The notes below the pieces were generated by a model. It saw nothing but the letters and a program-made list of their open reading frames with translations. It did not search any database and was not told where the DNA came from. Positions 60,611 through 64,000 of a stretch of 64,000 nt of DNA are shown piece after piece (positions within the stretch are counted from its first letter, which is position 1; every line of letters starts with the position of its first letter). The stretch is from CAVPUA01 sp963708805. GTDB taxonomy: Bacteria; Actinomycetota; Actinomycetes; Mycobacteriales; Jatrophihabitantaceae. Made by a program: the position numbers and the translations under genes. The stretch covers positions 620,001-684,000 of the forward strand of contig CAVPUA010000001.1 in NCBI GenBank assembly GCA_963708805.1, given 5' to 3'.

Positions 60611-60928
60611 TCAGCGGGGCTTGAGCTCGTCCAGGTCGAGGACGCGGACGTGCAGGGTCGTGCGCTGTTGCAGGGCCGCACGCAGGGCGCGGTGCAGGCC
60701 GTCCTCGAGGTAGATCTCGCCCTCCCACTGCACGGCGTGCGGGAACAGGTCGCCGTAGAACGTCGAATCCTCGTCCAGCAGCTTGTCGAGCGCGAGCTCA
60801 CGCTTGGTGCTGATCAAGTGGTCGAGGCGGACCGACCGGGGGGCGACGGTGGCCCAGTCGCGGGCGGTGAAACCGTGGTCGGGATACGGACGTCCCTCAC
60901 GTACCGCCTTGAAGATCAACTCGACCAC
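60611..60928 (-). CDS. Conserved actinobacterial protein of unknown function near hrcA
   Basis: About 105 residues if started at GTG 60928 (VVELIFKAVREGRPYPDHG), which begins the part that looks conserved; the frame stays open to an ATG at 60988. The sequence (DWATVAPRSVRLDHLISTKREL, DSTFYGDLFPHAVQW, YLEDGLHRALRAALQQR) resembles proteins that some genomes label VapB-like antitoxins. No partner toxin is adjacent, so I do not accept that label. The D-G-x-H-R motif resembles ParB/sulfiredoxin-type folds. Confidence 0.55.
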   Translation of the reverse strand: MVELIFKAVREGRPYPDHGFTARDWATVAPRSVRLDHLISTKRELALDKLLDEDSTFYGDLFPHAVQWEGEIYLEDGLHRALRAALQQRTTLHVRVLDLDELKPR

Positions 60929-61035
60929 GCTTCCCAACGGCCAACACAGACAATCCGTACAGCTGAGCACCTTAGCTTGGCACGCCATAAACTCGGCGTT
61001 ACAAGTCTTACCGCAAGTGGGCGAAGGTGGGTGGC

Positions 61036-62038
61036 ATGACGGTCGAAGACCGCAAGCTGGAAGTGCTGCGCGCGATCGTCGAGGACTTCATCGAGACCAA
61101 CGAGCCGGTGGGCAGCAAGGCGCTGGCCGACCGGCACAATCTGGGCGTCTCGCCGGCGACGATCCGCAACGACATGGCCGCGCTCGAAGAGGACGGCCTG
61201 ATCGCCCAGCCGCACACGAGCGCCGGTCGGGTGCCGACTGATGCCGGCTACCGGCTCTTCGTGGACCGGCTGACGTCGGTGAAGCCGCTGTCGGGCGCCG
61301 AGCGCCGAGCGATCCAGGCTTTCCTGGACAACGCCGTCGACCTCGACGACGTGCTGCAACGCGCCGTCCGGACGCTGGCCCAGCTGACCCGCAACGTGGC
61401 GGTCGTGCAGTACCCGTCGCTGTCGCGCAGCGAGGTGCGCCACATCGAGATCGTCCAGCTGACCGGATCGCGGCTGATGCTGGTGTTGATCACCGACACC
61501 GGACGGGTCGAGCAGCGCATCGTCGAGCTGCCCGGACCGGTGACCGAGGACGACGTGGCGTCGCTGCGCAACACCCTCAACTCCAAGCTGCGCGATCGGC
61601 TGCTGTCCGAGGCGCCCTCGATCGTCGCCGAGCTGCCCGCATCGGTCGCACCCGAACTGCGCGGGCTCGTCGACGACCCTGACCACGGTGCTGCTCGAGA
61701 TCCTGATCGAGAAGCACAACGACCGCATCGTCCTGGGCGGCACGGCGAACCTGACCGAGAAGACGCTGGACTTTCCGGAGATCCGTCCGGTGCTCGAAGC
61801 GCTCGAGGAGCAGGTCGTGCTGCTGCGGCTGCTCGACCAGTCGGTCTCCTCGACGCAGGTCGTCGTCCGCATCGGCAACGAGACCCAGCACATCGGCCTG
61901 GCCGGCACGTCGGTCGTGGCCAGCGGTTACCACGCCCGTGGTGCCGCCCTCGGCGCGGTCGGTGTGCTCGGCCCGCGCCGGATGGACTACGCGCACACGA
62001 TGGCGCGGGTCTCGGCCGTGGCGCGCTACGTCGGGTGA
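61036..62038 (+). CDS. hrcA: Heat-inducible transcription repressor HrcA; frame interrupted
   Basis: About 334 residues. The winged helix (KLEVLRAIVEDFIETNEPVGSKAL, SPATIRNDMAALEEDGLIAQPHTSAGRVPT) is followed by a GAF-like domain. One extra C near 61679 breaks the frame before LTTVLLEILIEKHND. ATG 61036 is chosen for the GAAGG eight bases upstream. HrcA represses chaperone genes by binding CIRCE, and one such site lies directly downstream in front of dnaJ. Confidence 0.95.
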
Positions 62039-62089
62039 GCTGCTCGCCGAACGGTGAGGCGCACTGAGTCCGGTTGGGTTTCCGTACAC

Positions 62090-62116
62090 TTGGCACTCAG
62101 AAAAGTTGAGTGCCAA
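62090..62116 (+). promoter_or_regulatory. CIRCE element (HrcA operator) upstream of dnaJ
   Basis: TTGGCACTC, nine bases, GAGTGCCAA: a perfect inverted repeat matching CIRCE (TTAGCACTC-N9-GAGTGCTAA) with one symmetrical A-to-G / T-to-C change in both arms. It overlaps the end of a TACACT -10-like hexamer at 62085-62090, a position suited to repression. Confidence 0.92.
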
Positions 62117-62145
62117 TAGAGCTGACGAAGGAGCCCACGACCGCC

Positions 62146-63289
62146 GTGGCTGAATCACCGCGCGACTACTACGGCGTGCTCGGCGTCGGCCGCGAAGCGA
62201 CCCCCGAAGAGATCAAGCGGGCCTACCGCAAGCTGGCCCGCGAGCTGCATCCCGACGTGAACCCCGATCCCGCCTCGCAGGAGCGGTTCAAGGCGGTCAC
62301 CGCGGCCTACGAGGTGCTGTCGGATCCCGAGAAGCGCCGGGTGGTCGACCTGGGCGGCGACCCGCTGCAGTCCGGTGGTGGCGGCGGCGCGGGCAATCCG
62401 TTCGGTGGCTTCGGCTCGTTCGGCGACGTCTTCGAGGCCTTCTTCGGCGGCTCGGGCGGCACGACACGGGGGCCGCGCAGCCGCGTCCGGCAGGGCGGGG
62501 ACGCGCTGCTGCGCATCGAACTGACCCTGAACGAGACCGCCTTCGGCGTGCGCCGCGAGATCGCGGTCGACACCGCGATCGTCTGCGAGACGTGCCACGG
62601 TGACGGCTGCGCGCCGGGCACGTCACCGATCACCTGCCAGACCTGCGGCGGAGCGGGCGAGATCCAGAGCATCCAGCGCTCGTTCCTCGGCCAGGTCATG
62701 ACCAGCCGTCCGTGCACCGTCTGCGGCGGCACCGGGCAGCAGATCCCGTCGCCGTGCCCGACCTGCGGCACCGAGGGACGCGTGCGCGCGCGCCGCAACA
62801 TCACCGTCGACGTCCCGGCGGGCATCGAGGACGGCATGCGCATCCGGCTCTCCGGCCAGGGTGAGGTCGGCCCCGGAGGCGGTCCCGGCCGGCGATCTCT
62901 ACATCGAGGTGCACGAAGCCCAGCACGAGACGTTCACCCGCGACGGTTCGGATCTGCACTGCACGGTGGCGCTGCCGATGACGGCGGCCGCGCTGGGCAC
63001 CGACCTCGTCCTGACGACGCTGGACGGCGAGGAGAAGCTCGACATCCGCCCGGGTACGCAGGCCGGACAGGTGATCACCCTGCGCGGCAAGGGTGTTCCG
63101 CGGCTGCGATCGTCGGCGCGCGGCGACCTGCTGGTGCACGTCGAGGTGCGCACGCCGACCAAGCTCGACGAGGAGCAGGAGCGGCTGCTGCGCGAACTGG
63201 CCGCGATCCGCAACGAGGAGGTCTCGGTCGGCAGCGTCCGCGGCGGGCTGTTCTCGAAGATGCGCGACGCGCTCGGCGGCAACCGCTGA
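62146..63289 (+). CDS. dnaJ: Chaperone protein DnaJ (DnaJ2 type); frame interrupted
   Basis: About 380 residues. The J domain has HPD (ARELHPDVNPD). A Gly/Phe-rich linker follows, then four zinc-binding repeats (CETCHGDG, CQTCGGAG, CTVCGGTG, CPTCGTEG) and the C-terminal substrate-binding domains. It stimulates DnaK ATPase. GTG 62146 is taken as start, with GAAGGAG at 62127-62133. One extra G at 62887 (ccc+G before gcc) breaks the frame. The HrcA-DnaJ pair, without dnaK or grpE nearby, is the second actinobacterial dnaJ locus. Confidence 0.95.
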
Positions 63290-64000
63290 CCCCGCCGCTG
63301 TTCCTGCTGGACGACGCTGCCCGGCGGCGACCTGATCGTCATCGACGGCGACGAGGGACGGCACGCGGCCACCGTCAAGCGACTCGACGTCGGCGAGGCG
63401 ATCCTGGTCGGGGACGGCCGGGGGATGCTGCTGAGCTGTTCGGTGACCGCCGTCGACCGCGGCCGGGTCGAGGCGCACGTCGAGTCGCGTTCCGCCACGC
63501 CGGCGCCCTCGCCGCGCATCGTCGTCGTCCAGGCGCTGGCCAAGGGTGATCGCGGCGAGCTGGCCGTCGAGCTGCTGACCGAACTGGGAGTGGACGAGAT
63601 CGTGCCCTGGTCGGCGTCGCGTTCGATCGCCCAGTGGCGGGAGAGTCGCGGCGACAAGGCGCTGGAGCGGTGGCGCCGCACCGCGCGCGAGGCGGCCAAA
63701 CAGAGCCGCCGGGCGTTCGTGCCCGTCATCGCCGACCTCGCTTCGACCAAGGACGTGGCAGCCCGGCTGGGCGGCACCGACGTGGTCCTGCACGAGGCGG
63801 CGACGCAACCTCTAGTTGAGGTCGAGCTGCCTTCGGCCGGCGACATCCACGTCGTGGTCGGCCCCGAAGGCGGCATCTCCGCGGACGAGCTGGCCCTCTT
63901 CGCGGCAGCAGGGGCCGTCCCGGTCCGACTGGGAGCGCCGGTGCTGCGGACGTCGACCGCCGGCCCCGCCGCCCTGGCCGCGCTGAGCGTGCGACTGGGC
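63286..64000 (+). CDS. rsmE: 16S rRNA m3U1498 methyltransferase RsmE, 5' part
   Basis: About 237 codons before the window ends. EGRHAATVKRLDVGEAILVGDGRG is the N-terminal PUA-like domain. LGVDEIVPWSASRSIAQW and HVVVGPEGGISADELALF, LGAPVLRTSTAGPAALAAL belong to the SPOUT knot that binds S-adenosylmethionine. The start appears to be a CTG overlapping the dnaJ stop (MTPPLFLLDD if initiated there), because no ATG/GTG/TTG fits the family N terminus. A one-base break lies near 63312. Confidence 0.93.

Noticed and set aside
60611..60988. VapBC toxin-antitoxin locus
   Set aside because: The protein resembles sequences sometimes labelled VapB-like, but no PIN-domain toxin is adjacent on either strand.

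Overview
The window is high-GC bacterial chromosome from an actinobacterium. The evidence is very strong C/G third-base bias, many GTG starts, and a gene order characteristic of the phylum: tRNA-Pro-tig-clpP1-clpP2-clpX, valS-folC-DUF4233-ndk-mreBCD-mrdA-rodA, rne-rplU-rpmA-obgE-proB-proA-nadD-rsfS, leuS-degV, comEA-comEC-holA-rpsT-lepA-hemW-hrcA-dnaJ-rsmE. The mreBCD/mrdA/rodA set implies a laterally elongating (rod) cell. I cannot name a genus.

Layout. 1-1.8 kb: end of a phospholipase-C-like gene, a membrane protein and a secreted HExxH protein. 1.9-5.75 kb (minus strand): a compact cluster with a lactococcin-972-type bacteriocin precursor, a lipoprotein, a membrane-anchored adaptor, an ABC ATPase and an FtsX/MacB-like permease, behind a recognisable promoter and a long palindromic leader. 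5.8-6.6 kb: relic of a tyrosine integrase beside tRNA-Gly. 6.7-12.7 kb: DinB-like protein, tRNA-Pro, trigger factor, Clp protease and unfoldase, and a DUF559 protein. 12.9-23.6 kb: valS, folC, ndk and the elongasome. 23.6-31.4 kb: the B12-binding radical SAM gene and its DUF2344 partner, separated by a 5-kb block of secreted proteins. Two divergent genes in that block share a repeated module of about 100 residues. 31.6-41.3 kb: RNase E/G, ribosomal proteins L21 and L27, Obg, proline and NAD synthesis, ribosome silencing factor and a phosphatase. 41.3-47.1 kb: a leucine-rich leader and attenuator-like hairpins before leuS, then DegV and a polytopic membrane protein. 47.1-52.6 kb: DNA uptake (comEA, comEC), holA, a serine hydrolase and rpsT. 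52.8-64 kb: small stress and redox genes, an HxlR regulator, lepA, a secreted RNase with its barstar inhibitor, hemW, hrcA, a CIRCE element, dnaJ and the start of rsmE.

Reading caution. More than half of the long genes, including essential ones such as valS, leuS, ndk, mreB and lepA, are broken by single-base frame changes. Nearly all are +1. In most, the extra base is an alternative synonymous third base written next to the existing one (for example gcc+G before cag). This looks like an assembly or consensus artefact rather than gene decay, so these genes are given as one span each with the break positions stated.
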